Notes under the pieces: generated by a model
Seen by the model: the letters and a program-made list of their open reading frames with translations, nothing else
The model's database searches: none
Told to the model about the DNA's origin: nothing
Source of the DNA: Acidobacteriota bacterium
Lineage (GTDB): Bacteria > Acidobacteriota > Terriglobia > Terriglobales > Acidobacteriaceae
DNA length: 7,856 nucleotides
Direction: 5' to 3'
NCBI GenBank assembly: GCA_021798235.1
Contig: JAJZMO010000162.1
Coordinates: forward strand, 1 to 7,856
Program-made: the position numbers and the translations under genes
Shown: one piece after another, positions 1 to 6,683 of the stretch
How positions within the stretch are numbered: position 1 is the stretch's first letter
Layout of the letters: the number at the start of each line of letters is the position of its first letter

Positions 1-1814
1 ACCATGATGGCTTCATAGCCATCTTCTTTCAGCGCGAAGGCTGCGTGGCAACAGCAGTAGTCGAACTCGATTCCCTGCCCAATGCGGTTCGGCCCGCTGC
101 CGAGAATGATGACTTTCTTTTTGGCCGAGGGCGTGGCCTCATCTTCCTCGTCGTAGCAGGAGTAGAAGTACGGAGTGAAGCTTTCAAATTCTGCAGCGCA
201 GGTGTCCACAAGTTTGTAGACGGGGCGGATGCCGTGCTTGTGGCGCAGCTTGCGAACTTTGTCTTGCGCTTCGCGCGGCGTCATGCCCCAGCTATCGCCC
301 AAGCGAGCGTCGGAGATGCCCATGCGTTTGGCGCTCAGCAGTTCTTCCTTGCTGATGGTCTCTGGCTTTGTTGAGCCGAGCGCGGTGATGGTGTCGGTGA
401 CCGTTTTGATCTGGTGCAGGAACCAAGGATCCATGGCGGTCATGCGTGCGACCTCTCGCACGCTGTAGCCCTGGCGAAATGCGTAACGGATGTAGGAGAG
501 TCGCTCCGGGTGCGGCGTGACCAAGCGCTGCGTCAAACGGCGCGGCTCGATGTTTTCTGCCGTGGCGCTCTTGCCGGTGTCGAGCGAGCGCAGGGCCTTC
601 ATCATCGCCTCTTTGAAGGTGCGACCAATAGCCATAACCTCGCCGACAGATTTCATCTGCGGGCCAAGGGTCTCGTCAGTGCCGGGAAATTTTTCAAACT
701 GCCACTTGGGAATTTTTACGACAACATAATCGATGGACGGCTCAAAGCAGGCAGGCGTCTTTTGCGTAATGTCGTTCGGAATTTCGTCGAGCGTGTAGCC
801 GACGGCCAGGCGCGCAGCGATCTTGGCAATCGGGAAGCCCGTGGCCTTCGACGCCAGCGCTGAGGAGCGCGAGACGCGCGGATTCATTTCAATGACGACC
901 ATGCGGCCCGTGGTGGGATGCACACCGAACTGCACGTTGGAGCCGCCGGTCTCCACGCCAATCTCACGAATGACGCGAATGGCGGCGTTGCGCATGGCTT
1001 GATACTCGCGGTCGGTCAGGGTTTGCGCGGGGGCAACGGTGATGGAGTCGCCGGTGTGCACGCCCATCGGATCAAAATTTTCAATCGAGCAGATGATGAT
1101 GACGTTGTCGGCAAGATCGCGGATTACCTCCAGCTCGTACTCCTTCCAGCCGAGCACGGACTCTTCAATCAGGCACTCGTGTACAGGAGAGAGATCGAGG
1201 CCCCGCGAGAGAATTTCCATCAACTCTTCGCGGTTGAAGGCCAAGCCGCCGCCGGAGCCGCCGAGCGTGAACGACGGACGAATAATAACCGGGAAGCCGA
1301 TTTTGCTGGCGAATTCCAGACCGTCGCGCAGATTGTTGACCAGCGCAGAGCGGGGCACGTCGAGGCCGATGCGGTGCATCGCGTCTTTGAAGAGCAGGCG
1401 ATCTTCAGCCTTCTTGATGGCTTCGAGCTTGGCGCCGATCAATTCCACGCCATATTTTTCGAGGATGCCAGAGTCGGAAAGCTCCACGGCGAGGTTAAGT
1501 GCAGTCTGCCCGCCGACGGTGGGCAATATGGCGAAGACGCCTTTGTCACCCTTGGCCGCGAGCATCTCCACTTCCAAGCGAAGAATCTCTTCGAGATACT
1601 CCTTGGTGAGCGGCTCGATGTAGGTGCGATCGGCCAGCTCAGGGTCGGTCATGATGGTGGCTGGGTTGGAGTTGACCAACACCACCTCATAGCCCTCGGC
1701 CTTGAGCGCTTTGCAGGCCTGCGTGCCGGAGTAATCAAACTCCGCCGACTGACCAATGACGATCGGCCCGGAGCCAATCACTAGAATTTTCGTAATGTCA
1801 TTTCTGCGCGGCAT
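1..1814 (-). CDS. carB: Carbamoyl-phosphate synthase large subunit, N-terminal part (runs off left edge)
   Basis: CarB makes carbamoyl phosphate from bicarbonate, ATP and ammonia delivered by CarA, feeding pyrimidine and arginine synthesis in the cytoplasm. The reverse strand reads without a break from ATG at 1814-1812 for 604 codons to the window edge; family members are about 1,070-1,100 residues, so roughly the last 45% is missing. The start [20 protein letters not shown] is the classic CarB opening, followed by the FDYSGTQAC motif. The glycine-rich loop [11 protein letters not shown] of the first ATP-grasp domain lies near residue 180. The second synthetase half begins near residue 565 with [20 protein letters not shown] and then FDYCCCHAA. 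The chosen start matches the family N-terminus, with AGG-rich sequence (AGGCAGG) just upstream inside the end of the preceding gene. Only one base separates it from that gene's TAG stop, so it depends on an upstream promoter. Identification is secure. Confidence 0.97.
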   Translation of the reverse strand, partial: MPRRNDITKILVIGSGPIVIGQSAEFDYSGTQACKALKAEGYEVVLVNSNPATIMTDPELADRTYIEPLTKEYLEEILRLEVEMLAAKGDKGVFAILPTVGGQTALNLAVELSDSGILEKYGVELIGAKLEAIKKAEDRLLFKDAMHRIGLDVPRSALVNNLRDGLEFASKIGFPVIIRPSFTLGGSGGGLAFNREELMEILSRGLDLSPVHECLIEESVLGWKEYELEVIRDLADNVIIICSIENFDPMGVHTGDSITVAPAQTLTDREYQAMRNAAIRVIREIGVETGGSNVQFGVHPTTGRMVVIEMNPRVSRSSALASKATGFPIAKIAARLAVGYTLDEIPNDITQKTPACFEPSIDYVVVKIPKWQFEKFPGTDETLGPQMKSVGEVMAIGRTFKEAMMKALRSLDTGKSATAENIEPRRLTQRLVTPHPERLSYIRYAFRQGYSVREVARMTAMDPWFLHQIKTVTDTITALGSTKPETISKEELLSAKRMGISDARLGDSWGMTPREAQDKVRKLRHKHGIRPVYKLVDTCAAEFESFTPYFYSCYDEEDEATPSAKKKVIILGSGPNRIGQGIEFDYCCCHAAFALKEDGYEAIM

Positions 1815-1815
1815 T

Positions 1816-2553
1816 CTACCTGCCTAAAATATGTTTCAGTATTGGACTAAAAATCAAGCAAAGCCCGTTAATCACCGCAGCTCCATATATAGCTACCAGC
1901 GCGACATTGATGACGTTTCTCCATTCAGTCCTAGCCTTCGAAAGATTGTTTTCAATTTCAAAATAAGGGAACAAATAACTAAAGATTGGAATGAAAAAAT
2001 TGCCAACAATAAAAAACGAAAATAAGGGTATAAGAATTATGAGAATTGCTGATTTCCCAGTAAGTGGTGCGTTTACATCAAAACCGTTAAAGAGTGAAAT
2101 TGCAATCGAATACTCTGCAAGCAAGACTAAAGATACCGTTAGCCCAAAAAAAGTCCTCAAATTTATATATATGAATGAGCGAATGCCACGCTTTTCTTTT
2201 TCTATAATTTCTTCAAACTTCCTATATGTGTCATTAACCCAAGAAATATCTTCGCCCTGAATTATGATTTGATTGTTTTCCCAATTTAGCGCTTCAAAGA
2301 AATTGGCGAACTTAGTCCTCAGAATGACTTCCGTAAATCTATCCGGTGCCTCAATTTTTATACGTAACATGTTGACATCTAGCGGAAGATCAACAATTTC
2401 GTCAGTTTGATCAAATACAACATTTGAATGCCGCGCTAAAAAGACATATTTTTGGCTATTGGGATTCATAGAGCGAAAAATATCCAGAACTCTGTTAGCC
2501 GAATCGCGGGTAATAACAAAGCTCGGTACTCTTATTGTTCGCTCTTTTCTCAT
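1816..2553 (-). CDS. Unrecognised AT-rich membrane-anchored protein between carA and carB
   Basis: I do not recognise this 245-residue protein. Residues 1-125 look soluble, with alternating predicted strands and helices (for example [31 protein letters not shown]) ending in a charged helix around [18 protein letters not shown]. The second half is hydrophobic, with likely membrane segments near residues 134-155, 168-195 (possibly two passes) and 213-237. There is no signal peptide, so the N-terminal domain is probably cytoplasmic. GC is about 36% by hand count against about 58% in carA and carB, and the codons are A/T-rich, which suggests horizontal acquisition. I chose ATG at 2553, which overlaps the carA stop as ATGA and implies translational coupling; a GTG at 2562 would add three residues but lacks a well-spaced Shine-Dalgarno. 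The TAG stop lies one base before carB. No catalytic motif is evident. Coding is well supported by an intact frame, frame-preserving junctions and sensible protein structure; the function is unknown. Confidence 0.85.
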   Translation of the reverse strand: MRKERTIRVPSFVITRDSANRVLDIFRSMNPNSQKYVFLARHSNVVFDQTDEIVDLPLDVNMLRIKIEAPDRFTEVILRTKFANFFEALNWENNQIIIQGEDISWVNDTYRKFEEIIEKEKRGIRSFIYINLRTFFGLTVSLVLLAEYSIAISLFNGFDVNAPLTGKSAILIILIPLFSFFIVGNFFIPIFSYLFPYFEIENNLSKARTEWRNVINVALVAIYGAAVINGLCLIFSPILKHILGR

Positions 2554-3692
2554 TTCTTCCACGCTTCCATCATTTTGCGGAAGTCGCCGAAGAGGTAGTT
2601 GGAATCATGCGGGCCGGGGCTGGCTTCCGGGTGATATTGCACGCTGAAGAGCGGCAGCGACTTATGGCGCAGGCCTTCGAGCGTATTGTCATTCAGGTCG
2701 ATGTGCGTCAGCTCGACCTCGCTCTGCTTGAGCGAGTCGGGATCGACGGCGAAGTTGTGATTGTGCGCCGTGATCTCCACTTTGCCGTTGGCCACCTGCT
2801 GCACAGGATGGTTGCCGCCGTGATGGCCAAACTTGAGCTTGTAGGTTTTTCCGCCCAGGGCGAGGCCAATCAACTGATGCCCCAGGCAGATGCCGAAAAT
2901 GGGCTTTTTGCCCATCAACCGCTGGATGTTCTGCTGCGCGTAAACGACCGGCTCTGGATCGCCGGGGCCGTTCGAGAGAAAGACGCCATCGGGGTTCAGC
3001 GCGAGCACATCCTCTGCCGAGGTTTGCGCGGGCACCACGGTGACGCGGCAACCTTCACGCGCCAACATGCGCAGAATGTTGTGCTTGATGCCGTAGTCGT
3101 AGGCGACGACGTGCAGATGCGGCTCTGGCAGTGAGGGTTGCGGCCCTTGCGCCAGTGGGTCTTCGTTGGCGTTCTGCGGATCCGCCGTGTCCCACTCATA
3201 GCGCGTCTTGGTAGTAACGACACTGGCCAGGTCTGCGCCGACCATCTTGGGGATGGAGCGGGCCTTGGCGATGAGCTTTTGCGGATCGGTCTCAATGGAC
3301 GACAGCACGCCGCGCATGGCGCCATAGGTGCGCAGATGGCGAACGAGCGCGCGCGTATCAATCTCTGAGATAACGGGAACGTTGAAGCGCTCCAGATACT
3401 CATCGGCCACCTGCTGCGAGCGCCAGTTGGAGCTGATCGGAGAAAATTCTCGCGTCACCAGCCCTTCTATGTAAGGACGGTTCGCCTCATTGTCCGCATG
3501 GTTGGTGCCGTAATTGCCGATTTGCGGGGCGGTCAGAACAACAATCTGGCCCGTATAGGAGGGGTCGGTGAAGATTTCTTGATAACCGCTGAGGGATGTA
3601 TTGAAAACAACTTCCCCATAGCATTCCGCCTTGGCACCATAGCCGCGGCCTTGAAAGATACGCCCATCTTCGAGCGCCAGGATCGCTTGCAT
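2550..3692 (-). CDS. carA: Carbamoyl-phosphate synthase small (glutaminase) subunit
   Basis: CarA hydrolyses glutamine and channels the ammonia to CarB. The protein is 380 residues, the usual family length. Its N-terminal CarA domain contains [20 protein letters not shown] (residues 31-50) and the [14 protein letters not shown] segment (108-121). The C-terminal class I glutamine amidotransferase domain starts near 193. It carries the nucleophile elbow GICLGHQ with Cys269, the [11 protein letters not shown] segment (288-297), and the [10 protein letters not shown] motif with catalytic His354 and Glu356. The catalytic triad is therefore complete. The ATG at 3692 has GGAG five bases upstream and gives the standard [10 protein letters not shown] opening. 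The stop TGA at 2552-2550 overlaps the next gene by four bases. carA normally precedes carB directly; here a low-GC gene intervenes. A 114-bp gap to lepB holds a possible promoter for carA. Identification is secure. Confidence 0.98.
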   Translation of the reverse strand: MQAILALEDGRIFQGRGYGAKAECYGEVVFNTSLSGYQEIFTDPSYTGQIVVLTAPQIGNYGTNHADNEANRPYIEGLVTREFSPISSNWRSQQVADEYLERFNVPVISEIDTRALVRHLRTYGAMRGVLSSIETDPQKLIAKARSIPKMVGADLASVVTTKTRYEWDTADPQNANEDPLAQGPQPSLPEPHLHVVAYDYGIKHNILRMLAREGCRVTVVPAQTSAEDVLALNPDGVFLSNGPGDPEPVVYAQQNIQRLMGKKPIFGICLGHQLIGLALGGKTYKLKFGHHGGNHPVQQVANGKVEITAHNHNFAVDPDSLKQSEVELTHIDLNDNTLEGLRHKSLPLFSVQYHPEASPGPHDSNYLFGDFRKMMEAWKK

Positions 3693-3719
3693 TGCGTCTC
3701 CGGGGAGTGGATTTTTCCA

Positions 3720-3728
3720 ATTCTAACA
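3720..3728 (-). promoter_or_regulatory. Possible extended -10 promoter for carA
   Basis: On the minus strand this reads TGTTAGAAT, a TGn element joined to TAGAAT (five of six matches to TATAAT). It lies in the only sizeable gap of the minus-strand cluster (3693-3806). Transcription would begin near 3713, leaving a leader of about 20 bases that includes the carA GGAG ribosome-binding site. The -35 region is poor (TTCCCC at 17-base spacing), which an extended -10 can tolerate. This is pattern matching only, with no sign of a pyrimidine-responsive attenuator in such a short leader. Confidence 0.3.
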
Positions 3729-3806
3729 GGAAAGCGCGCTGTGGGGAATGGCGCGGCGAAATACTGCGCAACGCTCGAAAAATCGCGGAGATGGCGGAGC
3801 GCTTTT

Positions 3807-4394
3807 CTAGCGGACGACGCCGAGCTTATCGAGCGGCCAGTAGACAAAGACAGCCTTACCGTAGATGAGGCTGCGATCCACGGGGCCAAACTCGCGGCTG
3901 TCGCTGGAGATGGAGCGATGGTCGCCCATGACGAAATACTGATTGGCGGCCAAGCTAATCTGCGGGTAAGAGCGCTCGTCCTGATATTCGGAGGGAACGT
4001 AGGGTTCCGCAATGGCTTTGCCGTTGACGTAGACCTCGCCATCGTCGATGCGCACGGTGTCGCCGGGCACGGCGATGACGCGCTTGATGTAGCTCTTTTG
4101 ATGGTCGCGCGGATAGAGAAAGACAACGACATCCTCGCGGCGCACCGGCTCAAAGCGATAGGCATATTTGTTGATGAAGAGCCGCTCCTGATCGTGCAGC
4201 TCCGGCATCATGCTGGTGCCTTCCACGCGCACCGGCTGGTAAAGAAACGTGATGATGAGAAATGAGACCACGATGGAAAAGAGCAGATCGCGGAGCCAAG
4301 AAGAAGCGTTGACCTGCGGAGCCGGTGTCGCCACGGCGGGTTGCGTGTGAACTGCGGATGCTTCGTCTGGCGTGGAGGATGGCCCGGTCTGCAC
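3807..4394 (-). CDS. lepB: Signal peptidase I (leader peptidase)
   Basis: This membrane-bound serine endopeptidase of family S26 removes signal peptides from proteins exported by Sec and Tat. The protein is 195 residues, short like many single-anchor bacterial forms. A Pro/Ala-rich cytoplasmic tail (1-33) precedes one membrane helix at about 37-53 (LLFSIVVSFLIITFLYQPV). The conserved boxes follow in order: EGTSMMPEL with nucleophile Ser61, DVVVFLYP (88-95), YIKRVIAVPGD with general-base Lys104, and MGDHRSISSDSREFGPV (157-172). All catalytic residues are present. The start is GTG at 4394, fixed by the strong AAGGAAG six bases upstream. It lies 33 bases downstream of the gene for a secreted protein, in the same direction, so the two are probably co-transcribed. 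The TAG stop is at 3809-3807. GDHR replaces the commoner GDNR in the last box, a tolerated variant in the family. Identification is secure. Confidence 0.97.
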   Translation of the reverse strand: MQTGPSSTPDEASAVHTQPAVATPAPQVNASSWLRDLLFSIVVSFLIITFLYQPVRVEGTSMMPELHDQERLFINKYAYRFEPVRREDVVVFLYPRDHQKSYIKRVIAVPGDTVRIDDGEVYVNGKAIAEPYVPSEYQDERSYPQISLAANQYFVMGDHRSISSDSREFGPVDRSLIYGKAVFVYWPLDKLGVVR

Positions 4395-4400
4395 GAGTGA

Positions 4401-4407
4401 CTTCCTT
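4401..4407 (-). promoter_or_regulatory. Strong ribosome-binding site fixing the GTG start of lepB
   Basis: The minus strand reads AAGGAAG, a near-ideal Shine-Dalgarno, followed by six bases and then GTG at 4394-4392. No ATG in the lepB frame lies between this site and the membrane helix, so the site decides in favour of the GTG start. Confidence 0.7.
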
Positions 4408-4427
4408 GCTGCTTGAAAATTTCCGTC

Positions 4428-5210
4428 CTACTTCTTTATAAATCCTGCGCTGCCCGCCGCACTGCCTGCGCTAAAAGAATTTGTATTCAATGCGGGCGGC
4501 TGTACCAAAATCGGCACGGGGATGGTGGATGGTTGTGGCGAGGGCGGCTGCGCCGTGTGCGGTTGCGGAATGGACAAAGCGCGTGGCAGGCAGGTGTCAA
4601 TGTGACGCCCGCGTGACAAAACTCCACTGGCGGAGCGCAGCAGGATGGTGCAGTCGGCGGAGGGTGCATTGGCAAGTGGAAGCACGGCTCCACTGGGCAA
4701 AATGAGTTGCTTCAGGCGGATGTTCGCAACATGGGGACGCACGACAAGGAGCGTTCCCAGTACATAGCTGCGCGCGGGAATGGCGACGTGATGGCCTGCG
4801 GCTACAGGAAACTCCGTGCGCAGGTACACGGGATCGCCGACGCGCGCCGTGCGCAGGCGCAGGGAGCGTTGCAGTTTGAGCAGCAAGGGCGTGCCCGCAG
4901 GCACCGTCGTTGCCGGGGAAGGCTGCGTAGACGGCGTAGAGGTGGATTGCAACGATGGAATCACCATCACCGATGAGCCGGTGGTGCCCGGAGCGGACGC
5001 AGCGCCGAAAGGCGCATTCATCTCCACCATCGGCATGGGTGTAAATTGAGGCACGCCCGGTGTGGGGATGGTGGCTGAGGGCGGTGTTGGCGGAGCAGGC
5101 GGAGCGGATGGAGTTGGGGCCACGCTCTGCGCATAAGCAATCGATGCGACCATGACCAAGATCGCCTGCGAAGTGACAAGGTCTTCTACTAGTTTTTTTC
5201 TGTGCATCAT
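4428..5210 (-). CDS. Secreted proline-rich protein with TrbI/VirB10-like domain
   Basis: This 260-residue protein begins with a basic n-region (MMHRKK) and a hydrophobic core (AILVMVASIAYA, residues 16-27), with a plausible signal-peptidase cut after AYA at residue 27. Residues 30-101 are a low-complexity Pro/Ser/Thr/Ala linker. Residues 102-185 resemble the TrbI/VirB10-type beta domain found in many secreted bacterial proteins: VPAGTPLLLKL, then ARVGDPVYLRTEFPV, IPARSYVLGTLLVV and LPSGAVLPL. Two cysteines (C187, C207) could form a disulfide. A second proline-rich tail runs from about 213 to 240. The acidic pair E9-D10 before the hydrophobic core is unusual for a signal peptide. The start is ATG at 5210, with GGGAAG seven bases upstream; ATG at 5207 is an alternative. 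The gene lies directly upstream of lepB. There are no other conjugation genes nearby, so a free-standing cell-envelope role is more likely than a type IV secretion component. The function is not known. Confidence 0.8.
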   Translation of the reverse strand: MMHRKKLVEDLVTSQAILVMVASIAYAQSVAPTPSAPPAPPTPPSATIPTPGVPQFTPMPMVEMNAPFGAASAPGTTGSSVMVIPSLQSTSTPSTQPSPATTVPAGTPLLLKLQRSLRLRTARVGDPVYLRTEFPVAAGHHVAIPARSYVLGTLLVVRPHVANIRLKQLILPSGAVLPLANAPSADCTILLRSASGVLSRGRHIDTCLPRALSIPQPHTAQPPSPQPSTIPVPILVQPPALNTNSFSAGSAAGSAGFIKK

Positions 5211-5216
5211 GATGCA
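5203..5216. repeat. Perfect 14-bp palindrome over a start codon
   Basis: TGCATCATGATGCA is its own reverse complement across all 14 bases, and the symmetry stops at 5202/5217. It covers both candidate ATG start codons (5210 and 5207) of the secreted-protein gene. It could be an operator or an mRNA hairpin hiding the start, or could simply arise from the ATGATG start repeat followed by TGCA. Confidence 0.45.
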
Positions 5217-5232
5217 ACTTCCCTGCCTGGAT

Positions 5233-5261
5233 ATGTCATCGACATCCGTGGCTTATATATT
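5233..5261 (+). promoter_or_regulatory. Possible sigma-70 promoter for the serine hydrolase gene, with inverted repeat over -35
   Basis: ATGTCA at 5233-5238 (four of six to TTGACA) and TATATT at 5256-5261 (five of six to TATAAT) are separated by an optimal 17 bases. Transcription would start near 5268 and give a leader of about 55 bases before ATG 5324. The -35 hexamer is the left part of a 13-bp inverted repeat, ATGTC-ATC-GACAT at 5233-5245, where a repressor could bind. The site sits in the 113-bp gap between divergent genes. No clear promoter was found for the minus-strand gene in the same gap. Confidence 0.35.
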
Positions 5262-5323
5262 GATGGCAATGTTGCTGCAGCGGAGCAAAAATTGCGTACA
5301 GTATTAGGGAACGCAGGTTCGCA

Positions 5324-6442
5324 ATGGGAATGAAGCCAGGCTCCGATGCAGCACAACCAATGTTGACCACAGCCGATGCCGTGCTGCAGCAGGCCATCGC
5401 AACGCATGCCTTTCCGTGCGCTACGTATGGAATTTGGCTGCAAGGCCGCGTAGTGGCAACAGGTGCCACGGGTCGTTTCACCTATGAGGCCGATGCGCCG
5501 CCCGCCCAGCCAGAGACGATCTTTGACCTGGCCAGCGTGAGCAAAGTGGTGGCCACGACGGCAATGGCCATGCGTCTGTGGGAGCGTGGGCTTCTGGATT
5601 TGGAGCAACCGGTTTCAACGTGGCTGCCAGAGTTCGCCGCAAGCGGCGACGCGGCGCGAGAGGCCGTCACGGTGCGAATGCTGTTGGCGCATAGCTCCGG
5701 CCTGCCTGCCCATGCGCGGCTTTGGGAGATGTGCGCGACCGCCGAGCAAATGATCCAAGCCTGCATGCAGATGCCGTTGGAAGCCGCGCCGGGCACGCGC
5801 GCGCTCTACTCTGACATCGGCTTCATTCTGCTGGGCATCTTGTTGGAGCGGGTGACCGGGGAGCGCATCGATGCCTTTTGCGAGCGAGAAGTCTTTCGCC
5901 CGCTCGGCATGGAACACACACGTTTTTTGCCGCCCGCTGCGTGGAGGGACGCGATTGCTCCAACGCAAATTGACGAAACGCTACGGCGGCGCGTGATACA
6001 GGGCGAGGTACAGGATGAAAACTGCTGGCGCATGGGTGGCGTCAGCGGCCATGCAGGCGTCTTCGGCACCGTGCCAGATCTGCTGCGTTTTGCTGCGTGC
6101 ATTTTGCAGCTGGGCCATCCGTTGTTTGAGGCATGCACCATCGAGCAGTTCACGCAGCGCGATGCAATGGTTGCCGGTAGCTCTCGCGCGCTGGGCTGGG
6201 ATACGCCTTCGACACCGTCCTCCTCTGGCCAATATTTCAGCGCGCACTCGGCGGGGCATCTGGGCTACACGGGCACGTCGTTGTGGCTGGACTTTGAAAA
6301 AGATCTGGCCATCGTTCTGCTGACCAATCGCACATATCCGGGCAATGGGTCAGAGGGGATCTCGAAGGCAATCCAAAATGTTCGTCCACACTTTCACGAT
6401 GCAGTCTTTGCAGACCTGCGCTGCGGTGGAATCTCGTTCTAA
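5324..6442 (+). CDS. Serine hydrolase of the class C beta-lactamase / CubicO family
   Basis: The 372-residue protein has the three active-site motifs of the PF00144 family in order and at normal spacing: SVSK at 71-74 (nucleophile Ser71, Lys74), YSD at 162-164 (the tyrosine motif, with D in place of N as in many non-lactamase members) and HLG at 312-314 (in place of KTG). Other family signatures are LLAHSSGLPAH (120-130), FRPLGMEHTRF (191-201), ENCWRMGGVSGHAGVFGT (232-249) and VLLTNRTYP (331-339). Members act as esterases, D-amino acid peptidases or penicillin-binding proteins; the substrate cannot be read from the sequence. No signal peptide or membrane anchor is visible, so the protein appears cytoplasmic. 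ATG at 5324 is preceded by AGG with a six-base spacer; ATG at 5330 is the alternative. It is transcribed away from the secreted protein/lepB/car cluster and in the same direction as hpnJ. Resistance to beta-lactams should not be inferred from family membership. Confidence 0.93.
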   Translation: MGMKPGSDAAQPMLTTADAVLQQAIATHAFPCATYGIWLQGRVVATGATGRFTYEADAPPAQPETIFDLASVSKVVATTAMAMRLWERGLLDLEQPVSTWLPEFAASGDAAREAVTVRMLLAHSSGLPAHARLWEMCATAEQMIQACMQMPLEAAPGTRALYSDIGFILLGILLERVTGERIDAFCEREVFRPLGMEHTRFLPPAAWRDAIAPTQIDETLRRRVIQGEVQDENCWRMGGVSGHAGVFGTVPDLLRFAACILQLGHPLFEACTIEQFTQRDAMVAGSSRALGWDTPSTPSSSGQYFSAHSAGHLGYTGTSLWLDFEKDLAIVLLTNRTYPGNGSEGISKAIQNVRPHFHDAVFADLRCGGISF

Positions 6443-6452
6443 GACACCATTG

Positions 6453-6525
6453 CGTGGTGCCCCCATCCATCCGAACAACGCCAAAAGGCACCGCGAGAGC
6501 GCCACGGAATTTTTCTTTTTTCTTT
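6453..6525 (+). terminator. Weak candidate terminator after the serine hydrolase gene
   Basis: CGTGGTGC at 6453-6460 can pair with GCGCCACG at 6499-6506 (eight pairs, one G-T), directly followed by a T-rich run at 6510-6525. A competing pairing uses GGTGCC (6456-6461) with GGCACC (6487-6492). The long loop of about 38 bases makes this atypical for an intrinsic terminator. A small CACCA/TGGTG hairpin (6445-6459) lies just before it. The position after the stop codon at 6440-6442 and the T tract are the main support. Confidence 0.35.
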
Positions 6526-6572
6526 GCTAAATTTTGGCAAAGGGCAATTGCACCCGTTGCAATCTCGCCGCG

Positions 6573-6596
6573 GCTGGATCCACTTGCCCATCCAGC
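6573..6596. repeat. Stem-loop in the gap before hpnJ
   Basis: GCTGGAT (6573-6579) and ATCCAGC (6590-6596) form a perfect seven-base stem with a ten-base loop, extendable by a G-T and a C-G pair. A second direct copy of GCTGGATC follows at 6595-6602, so the middle arm could pair with either copy. No T run follows, so it is not a standard terminator. The rest of the 241-bp gap (6443-6683) holds no open frame I would call and no convincing promoter. Confidence 0.35.
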
Positions 6597-6683
6597 TGGA
6601 TCTGCAGAGATTTGCACTGCTACGATTCCATGGATTTTTCTGGGCTGCTCCCTTCCAAAAATGCTAAAATTAAGGCACACGCT

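Noticed and set aside
918..1784. A 288-codon plus-strand open frame opposite carB
   Set aside because: It lies entirely within the well-conserved carB coding sequence on the other strand and its translation resembles no family.
2560..2562. GTG as the start of the unknown gene between carA and carB
   Set aside because: It has no properly spaced ribosome-binding site, whereas ATG at 2553 forms the typical ATGA overlap. It cannot be fully excluded.
2535..3134. A 199-codon plus-strand open frame opposite carA
   Set aside because: It is an antisense shadow of the amidotransferase domain of carA, with no start-site support.
3498..4265. A 255-codon plus-strand open frame across carA, the 114-bp gap and lepB
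   Set aside because: Two secure genes run in the opposite direction through most of it; it is a codon-bias artefact.
4428..5210. The secreted TrbI-like protein as evidence for a conjugative or type IV secretion element
   Set aside because: No VirB4, VirB6, VirB9, VirB11, relaxase or mobility gene is present, and similar stand-alone domains occur in ordinary secreted proteins.
4597..5217. A 206-codon minus-strand frame overlapping the secreted proline-rich gene
   Set aside because: The other frame has a signal peptide, a good ribosome-binding site and a recognisable domain; this frame is low-complexity Arg/Ala/His-rich shadow sequence.
6662..6670. Extended -10 look-alike TGCTAAAAT just upstream of hpnJ
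   Set aside because: Transcription from it would start near 6677, downstream of the AAGG ribosome-binding site at 6672-6675, leaving hpnJ without a Shine-Dalgarno; the -35 region is also poor.
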